Part shown: in pieces, positions 27,331-36,196 of the stretch | Layout: each line of letters begins with the position of its first letter | How positions within the stretch are numbered: position 1 is the first letter of the stretch | NCBI GenBank assembly: GCA_002435745.1 | Contig: DIWT01000043.1 | Span: 62,001 to 126,000 of the forward strand | DNA length: 64,000 nt | From: a bacterium UBP15_UBA6099 | Lineage (GTDB): Bacteria > UBP15 > UBA6099 | Direction: 5' to 3' | Notes under the pieces: model-generated | Seen by the model: the letters and a program-made list of their open reading frames with translations, nothing else | What the model was told of the DNA's origin: nothing | Database searches by the model: none | Program-made: the position numbers and the translations under genes

Positions 27331-27389
27331 CGAAGTTTGCAATCCGTCGCCCGGCGCTATGAACACGGGCGGGAGAGGCAGTCATTAAT

Positions 27390-27800
27390 ATGGATATAAG
27401 CGGAATAAGAGGATTGCAGGGCGTCGGCCCCGCGAAGGAAACCGAAGAGCGCGCTACGAGCAACGCTCTAGACATGCTTCAACGCATGAAGGACGCCGCG
27501 TCGATCGCCGCAGATGAGAAACAACTCTCGGAACTCGACAAGCAATCCCGTGAAATTGAATCTCTATTCATATATATGTTGCTCAAAGAAATGCGGAAAA
27601 CCGTTCCAGAGCAGAAGTTGATCCACGGCGGCAGGGCCGAGGAGATATTCCGCGACATGATGGACGAGGAGATGAGCCGGAAAATGGCCTTCACTCCGGG
27701 GCCGGGACTTGGCATAGCAAAAATGGTGTATGAAGAGCTTTCGAGGTCGATAATCGGAAAAGCAGGCGGGCCGGAAAAGGATTTAACCGGCGAGGAATAG
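27390..27800 (+). CDS. flgJ: FlgJ-type rod-binding protein without a muramidase domain
   Basis: 136 residues, corresponding only to the N-terminal rod-cap domain of FlgJ (EIESLFIYMLLKEMRKTVPE and FRDMMDEEMSRKMA are diagnostic). The C-terminal glucosaminidase found in E. coli FlgJ is absent, as in many non-enteric bacteria, so a separate peptidoglycan hydrolase must open the wall. 59 bases after flgI. Confidence 0.88.
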   Translation: MDISGIRGLQGVGPAKETEERATSNALDMLQRMKDAASIAADEKQLSELDKQSREIESLFIYMLLKEMRKTVPEQKLIHGGRAEEIFRDMMDEEMSRKMAFTPGPGLGIAKMVYEELSRSIIGKAGGPEKDLTGEE

Positions 27801-27801
27801 T

Positions 27802-27936
27802 ATGAGAGTTTTGGTCGTCAAATCAACCGGGAAAGCCGGGCCGCATGTTATGCGCGATTTTGCCGAGAGCTTCCGTGATGCCGGGCATGCGGTTGATGCG
27901 TTGGACTTAAGAGCTATTGCGGAGGCGGCCGTATGA
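27802..27936 (+). CDS. 44-residue ORF, N-terminal Rossmann-like fragment
   Basis: ATG at 27802, one base after the flgJ stop, running to a TGA that overlaps the flgN start (ATGA at 27933-27936). The product starts MRVLVVKSTGKAGPHVMRDF and continues with AESFRDAGHAVDALDL, the first beta-alpha-beta unit of GT-B glycosyltransferases or CgeB-like proteins, and then stops. The tight coupling on both sides argues that it is translated. It could be the remnant of a glycosyltransferase gene or a true small protein that couples flgJ and flgN translation. Confidence 0.5.
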   Translation: MRVLVVKSTGKAGPHVMRDFAESFRDAGHAVDALDLRAIAEAAV

Positions 27937-28439
27937 CAGGAACGAACGAAAAAACATGGGCCGTCCTCCGAGGCGCGATAGACGAACAGATAAAAATGTA
28001 CTCAAAGTTGCTGGACGTGTTGGACCGAAAGCGGAAGCAGTTGATAAAAGGAAACACAAAGGAGCTTGCCAAGTCGACAAAAGAAGAAAACAAGTTCGTC
28101 GACAGGTTGGAAGCCCTCGAAAAGAAGCGGCTTGACGCGGCGGCGGCGTGCCTGCCCGGCAGAGAGGGAACTATAACCCTGCAGGATGTCTTGGACGCCG
28201 CGCCGGAAGGCGAAAAGGAAAAGCTGGAAGACGCGGCGGTGTTGCTGATGGAAACGCTTAACAGCGTGGCCGCAATCAACAGGGCCAACGCGGAGTTAGT
28301 GAAGGAATCAATGGCATTTATATTGTACAACATGAATCTGTTGTCCTCGGACAGAACGAGAGACAACCTTTACGAAGGATCGGGGAAGATGAGAGACCCC
28401 GGCCCGAAAAAACGCGGAATAGTCAACCGCGAAGCATGA
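27933..28439 (+). CDS. flgN: Flagellar export chaperone FlgN
   Basis: 168 residues, almost entirely helical. The N-terminal coiled coil with Leu heptads (LRGAIDEQIKMYSKLLDVL), the charged KRKQLIKGNTKELAKSTKEE turn and a second long helix match FlgN, the chaperone for hook-filament junction proteins FlgK and FlgL, whose genes come next. Starts in a 4-base overlap with the 44-codon ORF. 77 bases before flgK. Confidence 0.82.
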   Translation: MTGTNEKTWAVLRGAIDEQIKMYSKLLDVLDRKRKQLIKGNTKELAKSTKEENKFVDRLEALEKKRLDAAAACLPGREGTITLQDVLDAAPEGEKEKLEDAAVLLMETLNSVAAINRANAELVKESMAFILYNMNLLSSDRTRDNLYEGSGKMRDPGPKKRGIVNREA

Positions 28440-28516
28440 TTAAGGCCGCAATTGCGGCATAGCCAAAGAGAGCAGGGGCGAAAGCGGAAAGCCGCCGCCC
28501 CAAAGGGAGCGCCGAT

Positions 28517-31075
28517 ATGAAATCGACATTCTTCGGAATCGAAACGATGCGAAAGGCGATACTGGCCCAGCGCAACGTGATGGACACAATAGGCCACAAC
28601 GTGGCGAACGCGGCGACGGTCGGATACTCCCGGCAGGTCGTCACGCTGGCAACGTCTACTCCCATAATGTACGCCGGCGTCGGCGTGATGGGCACAGGCG
28701 TCATAACGGCTTCCATCGAAAGAGTCAGAGACCTCTTCATCGACAACCAACTCCGAATAGGCAACTCCCAGCAGGGCAAGGTTGAAATCGAAAAAAGCGT
28801 GCTGGCGCAGATCGAGAACGCGTTCCTCGAACCGTCCTCATCCGAGGGGATAAACGGCGCTTTATCGGCATTCTTCAACTCATGGCAGGAGTTGAGCAAA
28901 TACCCCGACAGCACGGCCGCCCGCAATCAGGTGGTCGCCATGGCCCAGAACCTTACCGACGTCATGAACCACATCGACCAGACTCTCAGGGATATACGGA
29001 TAGACCTGAACGGGCAACTCAAACAGGATGTTCAGCAGGTCAACAACATACTTAACTCAATCGCGACGCTAACGCCTGAAATAGCAAAGGCGTACACTCA
29101 CGGGTACATGCCCAACGACCTGCTCGACAAGCGCGACTTGCTGCTGGAACAACTCGCCCAATACGTCAACTTCGATGTCATCGACAGCGAATATCTCGGC
29201 GGCATAGCGATCTCGATAGGCGGACGCGAACTGCTCAGAAACGACACTGTTTACGAGCTTACCTACGAGATGGCTTGGGATCATCCCTCGCAAAACACGA
29301 AAACTCCCTACATGAACGATGTCTCCCAGAACGACTTCTTCATGCTGGCAGGAATGAGCAAGGGAGAGTTGGCCGGAATCATTAACGCGCGGGACAATAT
29401 TTTGACCTCTGTTCAGTCGAGTTTCACAGAACTGGTAGGCTCGATAATGAACACGGTGAACAATCTGCACAGCCAAGGCATGGGAATAACGATGCAGGAC
29501 ATGAGCCAGTTCGCGACGACAACCGCCGACATCGGCAACATGGCCAATTACGCTCAGATAACCGGAACCGACCTGCAGTACTTCGCTGTCGGCGATATTC
29601 TTCAGATCGAAGACGCGCACGGCGAGTCCATAATAGTGACAGTAACTCAAACCGAGGTGGACGCGCTGGGCAACGGTCGACTCTATTTCGACAACATCGG
29701 CATGCTCATGAAATCGGAAACGGACGGCGCGGGCGGTCACATCACCCGCTCGTTTGACGGCGCGGGAATAGATTCCGGCGCGGTGGTGAGGAAACTCAAC
29801 ACATCTAAAAACAACTTCTTCGTAGCCGCCGATATCCTTAGCAGAAGCGTTACCGGCGACACTCACCCTGATTACTTCAGCAAGATGACCAGCACGATAA
29901 AACTGCCTGACAACGTGACGATGAACACAACCATAGGCGAACTGGAGAGGATGTTCGGGGTTAATATCACCGACAACCTCGTCGGGCAGAGGCTTCAACT
30001 GGACGACAGGGCCTATACAGGGGTTCTGACCGATAACATGACTCTCGATTCGGTCTTCGCGCTCATAAGCAAGATGAGGCCCGTTGTTAATGACGGGGAG
30101 CCGTTGGAGATTCAGTTCGATAGCGTGAACCGCACAATCACTTTAAGCGGCGACGCGCGCGACGCCCTCAGCCAGCTAGGCGGCGACAACGGAAGCGAAT
30201 GCAACCTGTTCAGAATCCTCGGATTCGAAGGTTACGGCATAACCGGGTTCGATCTCCCGGTAGGCTCAAACATGACCACAACGCTTGAATCCATGGGCGT
30301 CGGCAGCGGCTATATCCAGATTGACAACGTGGTGATTGAGTTGGACGCGGCGATGTCGCTGCAGTCGGCTCTGGACGAAATCAATGCCGCCCTGAACGCC
30401 GATAAAAGCCTGAAGTCATACGGAACCAATGTTTTTTTCGACGCTCAGGCCGGAAGGCTGAGGGTGGTTTCTCCCCACATGTTCACGGTGTCCACGCCGG
30501 ATTCTTCCCAGTTCCCGGCGTTGGGCGGCTCTTTTGCCTCTTCAAACTTCCTCACCGTGTTAGGGCTTCAACGCGAATCTTCTTCGCCAACCATAGCTCT
30601 TGAACAGGCTCTGGAATCCGTAACAACTTCGGACATCGGCGCGAGAATAACTGTAAACGCCGATATCCTCAAGAATGTCAACAGCATAGCGACGTCCGTA
30701 AGCTATGCCGGAATTCCCGGAGACAACAACATAGCGCTGGCGATAGCCGGAATACGGAATATGGATTTGATGGGCGACTCTTCGGAGGGCAGGCTGGCCA
30801 ACCCCACTCAAACCATCGACGATTATTACAACAACCTGATATCCGACATCGGCACGAAATCCCAGAAAGCCATAATGGACTCATCGGTGGCGGACAATTT
30901 TATCGAATACTATCAGAACAAATGGCAGGAAGTGTCCGGAGTCTCGATAGACGAGGAAATGACCAAGCTTATCGAAGCGCAGCAGTCCTACGCCGCGGCG
31001 TCGCGCGTTTTGAACGCATTCGACGAGATGCTCGACAGGGTGATCAACGGGATGGGCCTTGTGGGCAGGGCATAA
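28517..31075 (+). CDS. flgK: Hook-filament junction protein FlgK
   Basis: 852 residues, well above E. coli FlgK (547). The N-terminal D0 motif (FFGIETMRKAILAQRNVMDTIGHNVANA) and the C-terminal EEMTKLIEAQQSYAAASRVLNAFDEMLDRVINGMG are canonical. The extra length is in the surface-exposed middle (about 300-750), which includes threonine- and aspartate-rich beta segments. It joins hook and filament with FlgL and needs FlgN for export. Confidence 0.93.
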   Translation: MKSTFFGIETMRKAILAQRNVMDTIGHNVANAATVGYSRQVVTLATSTPIMYAGVGVMGTGVITASIERVRDLFIDNQLRIGNSQQGKVEIEKSVLAQIENAFLEPSSSEGINGALSAFFNSWQELSKYPDSTAARNQVVAMAQNLTDVMNHIDQTLRDIRIDLNGQLKQDVQQVNNILNSIATLTPEIAKAYTHGYMPNDLLDKRDLLLEQLAQYVNFDVIDSEYLGGIAISIGGRELLRNDTVYELTYEMAWDHPSQNTKTPYMNDVSQNDFFMLAGMSKGELAGIINARDNILTSVQSSFTELVGSIMNTVNNLHSQGMGITMQDMSQFATTTADIGNMANYAQITGTDLQYFAVGDILQIEDAHGESIIVTVTQTEVDALGNGRLYFDNIGMLMKSETDGAGGHITRSFDGAGIDSGAVVRKLNTSKNNFFVAADILSRSVTGDTHPDYFSKMTSTIKLPDNVTMNTTIGELERMFGVNITDNLVGQRLQLDDRAYTGVLTDNMTLDSVFALISKMRPVVNDGEPLEIQFDSVNRTITLSGDARDALSQLGGDNGSECNLFRILGFEGYGITGFDLPVGSNMTTTLESMGVGSGYIQIDNVVIELDAAMSLQSALDEINAALNADKSLKSYGTNVFFDAQAGRLRVVSPHMFTVSTPDSSQFPALGGSFASSNFLTVLGLQRESSSPTIALEQALESVTTSDIGARITVNADILKNVNSIATSVSYAGIPGDNNIALAIAGIRNMDLMGDSSEGRLANPTQTIDDYYNNLISDIGTKSQKAIMDSSVADNFIEYYQNKWQEVSGVSIDEEMTKLIEAQQSYAAASRVLNAFDEMLDRVINGMGLVGRA

Positions 31076-31180
31076 GCGGAAAACGCTAAAGGTTAAGTGA
31101 AAAATGACGATGTATATATAGATAAGAGTTAATATACCGGCAGGCGGCAGGCGGAACGCCGGTCGGACGGGAGCGACAAT

Positions 31181-32410
31181 ATGTACACAAGAATATCGAA
31201 CTCGATGATGACGAGCACTTTTATAAGGGACCTTCAGAGGAACCTGAGCGCCCAGTATGATCTGCAGCGGCAGATATCTACGGGCAAGAAAGTCCAGTAC
31301 GCCTCCGACGACCCCATTGCCGCCGACAGGATTCTCGACTACAGGCAGACAATCGAGAAGACGACGCAGTATACGAAGAACATCAACGACGGCAACAGCA
31401 TATCCAGCCACATCGACTTGGTGTCCGCCAATATTGAGGACGTTCTGTTGCGCGCCCGAGATCTGGCCGTCAAAGCCTCGAACGAAGCCCCGAACAATCA
31501 ACAGGCCATTGACGCGATCGCCGCCGAACTTGACAGCCTTTTGGGAGAACTCGTCAATCAGGCCAACCAGAGCTTCGACGGGAAGTATCTTTTCTCAGGG
31601 TATAAATCCGGAACCATTCCTTTCACCGCGGAAACATCTTTGGATTTCGTGTACGGTTCAGGCGCGGTAGCCGCAAACGGAGCTACGGCGCTCTCAATGC
31701 CGTCTTACACGATAGATGGGACGACGCGTCAGTCAGAGGCGATAACGGACGCCAACTCGGTAAAAGCGATATACGTCAACGGCGTGGCTCTGAACCCGGC
31801 GGATTACACGGTCGACCCGGCAACGAACACGATAAACATCACGGATGTCGGCGCGGCGGGACTTAACAACGGCGATAAAATTGAAATACAGTTCGATAAA
31901 GTCGTGTCGGTCAAATACACCGGCGATTCCGGAACCCGCGAGATCGAGATTTCCGACGGATCGAGGGTGGGAGTTTCCTACGCCGGCGCGGTTTCCAACA
32001 ACTCCGGCCAAAGCTCGGTGTTCGGAAAACACAGTTCGAGCGCTCTCGAAACGCAGTCCGTCGAGGCTTTTCAGAAAATTATGGATTTGCGGGACAGCAT
32101 CTACAAATACACCAACACAGGCTCCTCCAACATTCAGGATATTTCACGTGGGATAACCGACATAGACGATATCAGAAAGAACGTGACTACTGTCAGGGCG
32201 GAGCAGGGCGGCAGGGCCAACCGTCTCGAATTGGCGCTGAACAGACACGCGAGCGTGGAACTCTTCACCAAGGAAATGAAGAAAAACCGGGAAGAAGTCG
32301 ACATGGCGGAAGCCATTTCTCAACTTGTTTCCGTGCAGACGGTGTATCAGGCGGCGCTCGGCGCGGGCGCGTCAATAATTCAGACGACACTACTTGACTT
32401 CTTGAGATAG
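31181..32410 (+). CDS. flgL: Hook-filament junction protein FlgL
   Basis: 409 residues (E. coli 317). Flagellin-like D0/D1 ends: RISNSMMTSTFIRDLQRNLS, QISTGKKVQYASDDPIAADR at the N-terminus, and MAEAISQLVSVQTVYQAALGAGASIIQTTLLDFLR at the C-terminus. The middle contains a ~130-residue beta-rich insertion (about 165-290). Last gene before a strong terminator at 32467. GGAGCG lies upstream of the ATG. Confidence 0.93.
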   Translation: MYTRISNSMMTSTFIRDLQRNLSAQYDLQRQISTGKKVQYASDDPIAADRILDYRQTIEKTTQYTKNINDGNSISSHIDLVSANIEDVLLRARDLAVKASNEAPNNQQAIDAIAAELDSLLGELVNQANQSFDGKYLFSGYKSGTIPFTAETSLDFVYGSGAVAANGATALSMPSYTIDGTTRQSEAITDANSVKAIYVNGVALNPADYTVDPATNTINITDVGAAGLNNGDKIEIQFDKVVSVKYTGDSGTREIEISDGSRVGVSYAGAVSNNSGQSSVFGKHSSSALETQSVEAFQKIMDLRDSIYKYTNTGSSNIQDISRGITDIDDIRKNVTTVRAEQGGRANRLELALNRHASVELFTKEMKKNREEVDMAEAISQLVSVQTVYQAALGAGASIIQTTLLDFLR

Positions 32411-32466
32411 CCGTGATATAATCGCATTGAAGTAGAAGTTATATTATTATTAGATAAGACACTAGG

Positions 32467-32506
32467 GCGACCAAGAAACACTTCAACTCAATGGTCGCTT
32501 TTTTTA
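32467..32506 (+). terminator. Rho-independent terminator after flgL
   Basis: Stem GCGACCA (32467-32473) with TGGTCGC (32492-32498) and a following run of seven T. It separates the flgF-flgL transcript from fliW-csrA. Confidence 0.85.
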
Positions 32507-32617
32507 TTCCCTCCCGACAATAGCTATGGCGACGGCGGAAATGCGTCTTGTTAAGACGCATAAGGCGAAATGAGTTCGCCTGTTTTTCCGCAAAGCGGCT
32601 TGTCATGGAGGATGAAT

Positions 32618-33085
32618 TTGAAAGTCGCCACAATGCGATTCGGCGAAGTTGAAATCGCCGATGAACAGATATATAAGCTTGCGGCTCCTCTGCCGGGTTT
32701 TCCGCGAACAGAGAATTTCTTCTTCATTCAAAAAGACAACATTAAACCTTTCGAGTGGATGCAGTCCGTTCAGGAACCGGAAGTGACTTTCGTCGTGGTG
32801 GACCCGCAACACTTCTTTCACGATTATTCCCCGGATATCAGCGGTTTCGAGCTAAAAGAACTCGGGCTTAAGAGCCTTGATGAAGCGACGCTCATAGTCA
32901 TCGTGGTTCTCCCTGAGGACATGACGAAAATGACGGCGAACCTTCGGGGGCCGGTGTTGATCAACCGCGGAACAAGGGCGATGAAACAGGTGTTCACCGA
33001 ATCTGACAAGTACGGAGTTCGGGAGTCGATTCTTGACGGAATAAAACGCAAGGAACAAGCGGCTCTAGAACAGAAAATAAAGTAG
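32618..33085 (+). CDS. fliW: Flagellar assembly factor FliW
   Basis: 155 residues. FliW binds flagellin and CsrA; when flagellin is exported, FliW is freed and sequesters CsrA, releasing flagellin mRNA. Family blocks: TMRFGEVEIADEQIYKLAAPLPGFPRTE-type N-terminus, FVVVDPQHFFHDY, LIVIVVLPEDMTKMTANLRGPVLIN. The start is set at TTG 32618, six bases after GGAGG (32607-32611); the ATG at 32612 is only one base from that SD, and 32570 has none. Followed by csrA, the usual partner. Confidence 0.9.
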   Translation: MKVATMRFGEVEIADEQIYKLAAPLPGFPRTENFFFIQKDNIKPFEWMQSVQEPEVTFVVVDPQHFFHDYSPDISGFELKELGLKSLDEATLIVIVVLPEDMTKMTANLRGPVLINRGTRAMKQVFTESDKYGVRESILDGIKRKEQAALEQKIK

Positions 33086-33132
33086 AAAGCCCGACATCGG
33101 CCCGAAGTGGGGTCGAGCCGGGAGGACGCCGG

Positions 33133-33378
33133 GTGCTGGTACTGTCTAGGAAACTCGAAGAAAGCATCATGGTCGGCGATCACATCGAGATCAAGGTGAT
33201 CGCGGTTCATGGCGAGACGGTAAAGCTCGGCATCAGCGCGCCCAGAAACATCCCCGTGCACAGGAAAGAAATATACGAGGAGATCGAAAAGGAGAATATA
33301 CTCGCCGCGAGAACGCGCGCCGAGATTCCCGGAATCGACCTCCTCGCGCAGATAATGAAAAAACCGGAGAGCGCGTGA
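33133..33378 (+). CDS. csrA: Carbon storage regulator CsrA
   Basis: 81 residues. A small RNA-binding dimer that blocks ribosome access at GGA motifs. The family sequence is complete: MLVLSRKLEESIMVGDHIEIKVI, VKLGISAPRNIPVHRKEIYEEI with the RNA-contact Arg of APR, then a longer acidic C-terminal extension of the kind seen in FliW-controlled CsrA. GTG start with GGAGG at 33121-33125. Two likely target sites lie in the flagellin leader directly downstream. Confidence 0.95.
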   Translation: MLVLSRKLEESIMVGDHIEIKVIAVHGETVKLGISAPRNIPVHRKEIYEEIEKENILAARTRAEIPGIDLLAQIMKKPESA

Positions 33379-33425
33379 CGAGACAGGCGGAAGCCCGGCG
33401 CGCCCGGAATTGAAACTTGACAACT

Positions 33426-33451
33426 TAATACTACAGGCATCGGCAGAATAA
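33426..33451 (+). promoter_or_regulatory. Possible flagellar-type promoter for flagellin
   Basis: TAAT (33426-33429), 14 bases, then CAGAATAA (33444-33451). The flgF promoter region has TAAA-N14-TAGAATAA. Two sites cannot define a consensus, so this is tentative. A TTGACA also lies at 33417-33422 without a matching sigma-70 -10. Confidence 0.3.
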
Positions 33452-33457
33452 TCCTGC

Positions 33458-33484
33458 CCGCCGGCGCGATTGCGCGCTCGGCGG
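33458..33484 (+). other. Strong hairpin in the flagellin leader
   Basis: CCGCCGGCGCG (33458-33468), loop ATTG, then CGCGC-T-CGGCGG (33473-33484): an 11-bp stem with one bulged T. No U tract follows, so it is not a classic terminator for csrA. If transcription starts just after 33452, this hairpin would sit at the very 5' end of flagellin mRNA, where such stems protect against decay. Confidence 0.45.
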
Positions 33485-33618
33485 AATTCATATTCAAGCT
33501 TAATTCGTCCGCCTCTGGCTAGAGGGGCGGGCGCGCCTGAAAGCGTCTGAATAATAAAGCCAAAAAGGGAGGTGCGAAGGACACGGAGGTTCGGTATTCA
33601 GACTCTGACAGGTCATAT

Positions 33619-33642
33619 TAACGGGTCAGGACGACCCGGTTA
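33619..33642 (+). promoter_or_regulatory. Putative CsrA-binding hairpin (upstream site) in flagellin leader
   Basis: Stem TAACGGGTC (33619-33627) and GACCC-G-GTTA (33633-33642) with the five-base loop AGGAC, which presents GGA. A GGA in a short hairpin loop is the hallmark of CsrA sites. It lies about 55 bases before the flagellin start. Confidence 0.6.
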
Positions 33643-33676
33643 CAAATTGTTTCTGGTGGCTCCAGAGACTCTCACA

Positions 33677-33688
33677 CTACAAGGAGGA
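33677..33688 (+). promoter_or_regulatory. Putative CsrA-binding site over the flagellin Shine-Dalgarno
   Basis: CTACAAGGAGGA overlaps the ribosome binding site nine bases before the flagellin ATG. It matches the CsrA SELEX consensus RUACARGGAUGU at nine of twelve positions, including the ACA-GGA core. Together with the upstream hairpin it gives the two-site layout by which CsrA blocks translation. Confidence 0.65.
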
Positions 33689-33696
33689 GATAAACC

Positions 33697-34536
33697 ATGT
33701 CATTAACTAGGATTAATACCGGTGCGGATTCTTTAGTTGCTCTGAACGGATTGAGGAAGATCAGCAGTTCCCTCAGCACATCTCTGGAAAGGATTTCTTC
33801 AGGTCTGCGAATCAACAAGGCCGCCGACGACCCGACGGGCGTCGGAACTCTCAACACCGCCAAAGCTCAGCTCGGCGGAATAAGAGCGGCCCAGATGAAT
33901 CTTGAACAGACTTACAGCATGATGTCACAGGCTGACGGCGCTCTCGCCACCATAGGCGAAGCTCTCGTGAAGATGAAAGAACTGGCCGTCAAAGGCGCCA
34001 ACGACGCCACTTTGACAACGGCTCAGATCACTTCCATCGGCGCGGAGTACGAAAGCCTCGGCGACCTGATCGACAACATCAGCGCCAACACCAAGTTCGG
34101 AGAGAAAGCTCTTCTGGCTGGAGACCTTATCGGCGTCACAGTGCAATACGGGCCGAATTCGTCAGACACATTTACCGACGACATAATCGGCGCGAACGCC
34201 GATCATCAATTCGCGACTCTTTCCCCGAACCCTCAGACCGGATTCACGGATGCTGCCGGAGCGCAGACGGCGATGGACGATGTGGACGCGGCGATTACCG
34301 CTCTTAGCACGGCAAGAGCGACGACCGGTCAGTACATGAGCCTCATCGCGAGCAATCTCGAAGCTATGCTCTCAATGGAAGTCAACGTAGCTTCAGTGGT
34401 CTCCACAGTCGGAGACGCGGACTTGGCCGCTGAAATCTCCAACATGGCGAGGGACAGTATCCTTGCCCAGTCGGCGACAGCAGCTCTCATGCAGTCCAAC
34501 ATTCAGTCGCAGATCGTGCTGAAACTCCTACAGTAA
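33697..34536 (+). CDS. fliC: Flagellin
   Basis: 279 residues, a compact flagellin. The N-terminal D0/D1 coiled coil (INTGADSLVALNGLRKISSS, LERISSGLRINKAADDPTGV) and the C-terminal one (DADLAAEISNMARDSILAQSATAALMQSNIQSQIVLKLLQ-type) are canonical; only about 70 residues (~150-220) form the exposed middle. It lacks the large D2/D3 domains of enteric flagellin. It is expressed from its own leader with apparent CsrA control and ends at a strong terminator. Only one flagellin gene is in the window. Confidence 0.96.
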   Translation: MSLTRINTGADSLVALNGLRKISSSLSTSLERISSGLRINKAADDPTGVGTLNTAKAQLGGIRAAQMNLEQTYSMMSQADGALATIGEALVKMKELAVKGANDATLTTAQITSIGAEYESLGDLIDNISANTKFGEKALLAGDLIGVTVQYGPNSSDTFTDDIIGANADHQFATLSPNPQTGFTDAAGAQTAMDDVDAAITALSTARATTGQYMSLIASNLEAMLSMEVNVASVVSTVGDADLAAEISNMARDSILAQSATAALMQSNIQSQIVLKLLQ

Positions 34537-34662
34537 CCGCACAGTCGAGGGACGCGTAATAATCGTCTCGCGGCTCGACGGTTCAAGCCGCATTGCCGTT
34601 CAGACGATAATGAATCCCTCTTGGATAAGCCTAGGGTGTTTTCGTTTGTAATATTCTTTCAC

Positions 34663-34691
34663 CCCTCCCTCCTCGGGAGGGTTTTTTTTTT
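34663..34691 (+). terminator. Rho-independent terminator after flagellin
   Basis: CCCTCCC (34663-34669), loop TCCTC, GGGAGGG (34675-34681), then ten T. A textbook terminator, fitting a highly expressed monocistronic gene. Confidence 0.92.
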
Positions 34692-34773
34692 GCCCGCGAG
34701 CGTTCCGTCTTAGTTGTCGGTATAATTGTTTGCGAGCGGCGGATGCCGCGAATGTCTTTCAGGCGGAGATATT

Positions 34774-36147
34774 ATGAGCGAAACGCAAAAACTTGATTTT
34801 CCAAAAAAATTCCTTTGGGGAACCGCCACGGCGGGTCATCAGATTGAAGGCCACAACGACAAGTCCGACTGGTGGCGTTTCGAGCAGGAGGGAAAAGTTA
34901 AAGACGGCACGAAAACAGGCCGAAACATCGATTATTGGAACCGCTATGAGGAAGACCACGCCCTGATGTCAGAGCTTGGATATCAGGTGTTCAGGCTTGG
35001 GGTCGAATGGGCCAAGATCGAGCCTGAAGACGGCAGGTTCGACATGGCGGCGGTGGAGCGATACCGGAAAATATTGCAGTCTCTGCGCGACAAAAAGATT
35101 CAAATCTGCCTGACCATATATCACTGGGTTTTGCCGCTATGGTTCGCTCAAAGCGGGGGATGGCTCCGGGATGACGCGGTGGACAGGTTCGTCAGGTTTG
35201 CTGAGGTAGTGGTGAAGGAGCTAGGCGAATTCCCGGATTTGTGGGTGACGCTAAACGAGCCGTCCGTGCCTGCGGCCGCAGGATATCTGGCGGGGGAATT
35301 CCCTCCGGAACATAAGAATTTTAGAGAATACGGCCTCGTGATGAACCGCCAGATGCATGCGCACGCGAGGACATATAAGCTGATTCACGACAATGTGTCG
35401 AAAGCGCCCGGCGGCGGGCCGACTATGGCTGGCGTGGCGTACGCGTTTCAATGGATTGAGGCATACGGAAGCGACGGACTGCCCGGTTTGTATGAAAAGA
35501 TGATGGCCCGGATTTTTTCATTCGGCAGCTATAGGGGATGGAATAACGCCGTCGCGACAGGCTACGCGCCTTTCCCGTTCGGACGCGAAATCGTTCCCGG
35601 TCTTAAGGACAGCTATGATTTCTGCGGCGTGAACTATTACATGCGCAACTCTCTGAAATTCGACGCGTCAAAAAAGGACACCGGATTCGTCGATATGGAA
35701 GCGATTCCGCCGGGAATTGAGAAGACGCAGATGGGTTGGCAGTTTTATCCGCCCGGTTTCCACAAAATCCTCATGTATGTCTGGGAGAAATTCAAAAAAC
35801 CGATTTACATAACGGAAAACGGGATAGCGGACGACATCGACGCGCAAAGGCCGCAATACCTGCTCGAACACATCGCTCAGGTGAACCGCGCGATTAATGC
35901 CGGAGCGGACATCCGGGGCTATATGCAGTGGTCTTTCATAGACAATTTCGAGTGGAAAGAAGGATTCTCCAAAAAGTTCGGACTCATCGAATGCCGTCAC
36001 GACGACCCGGAACTCAAACGCAAGCCGCGACCCAGCGCGCGGATGTATTCTGAGATAATCAAAGAGAACGCGATAACGCGGGACATAGTGAAGAAGTATG
36101 CGCCTTCGGCTGCGGACGGTGTTTTCGGCGACAAGTGGAAAGCGTAG
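34774..36147 (+). CDS. Family GH1 beta-glycosidase
   Basis: 457 residues, the usual GH1 size. A (beta/alpha)8 retaining glycosidase acting on beta-linked gluco-, galacto- or related disaccharides or aryl glycosides. Visible: N-terminal FLWGTATAGHQIEGHN with substrate-binding Gln and His, acid/base Glu in WVTLNEPS, nucleophile Glu in IYITENGI, and C-terminal WSFIDNFEW with aglycone-binding Trp and Glu/Phe. No signal peptide, so cytoplasmic. Start at ATG 34774 with GGCGGAG upstream. No transporter is directly adjacent. Confidence 0.95.
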   Translation: MSETQKLDFPKKFLWGTATAGHQIEGHNDKSDWWRFEQEGKVKDGTKTGRNIDYWNRYEEDHALMSELGYQVFRLGVEWAKIEPEDGRFDMAAVERYRKILQSLRDKKIQICLTIYHWVLPLWFAQSGGWLRDDAVDRFVRFAEVVVKELGEFPDLWVTLNEPSVPAAAGYLAGEFPPEHKNFREYGLVMNRQMHAHARTYKLIHDNVSKAPGGGPTMAGVAYAFQWIEAYGSDGLPGLYEKMMARIFSFGSYRGWNNAVATGYAPFPFGREIVPGLKDSYDFCGVNYYMRNSLKFDASKKDTGFVDMEAIPPGIEKTQMGWQFYPPGFHKILMYVWEKFKKPIYITENGIADDIDAQRPQYLLEHIAQVNRAINAGADIRGYMQWSFIDNFEWKEGFSKKFGLIECRHDDPELKRKPRPSARMYSEIIKENAITRDIVKKYAPSAADGVFGDKWKA

Positions 36148-36196
36148 AGTCGCCGCGTCAAGAGCGCTTTTATACTCTCATTTGTAAAAATGCGGT

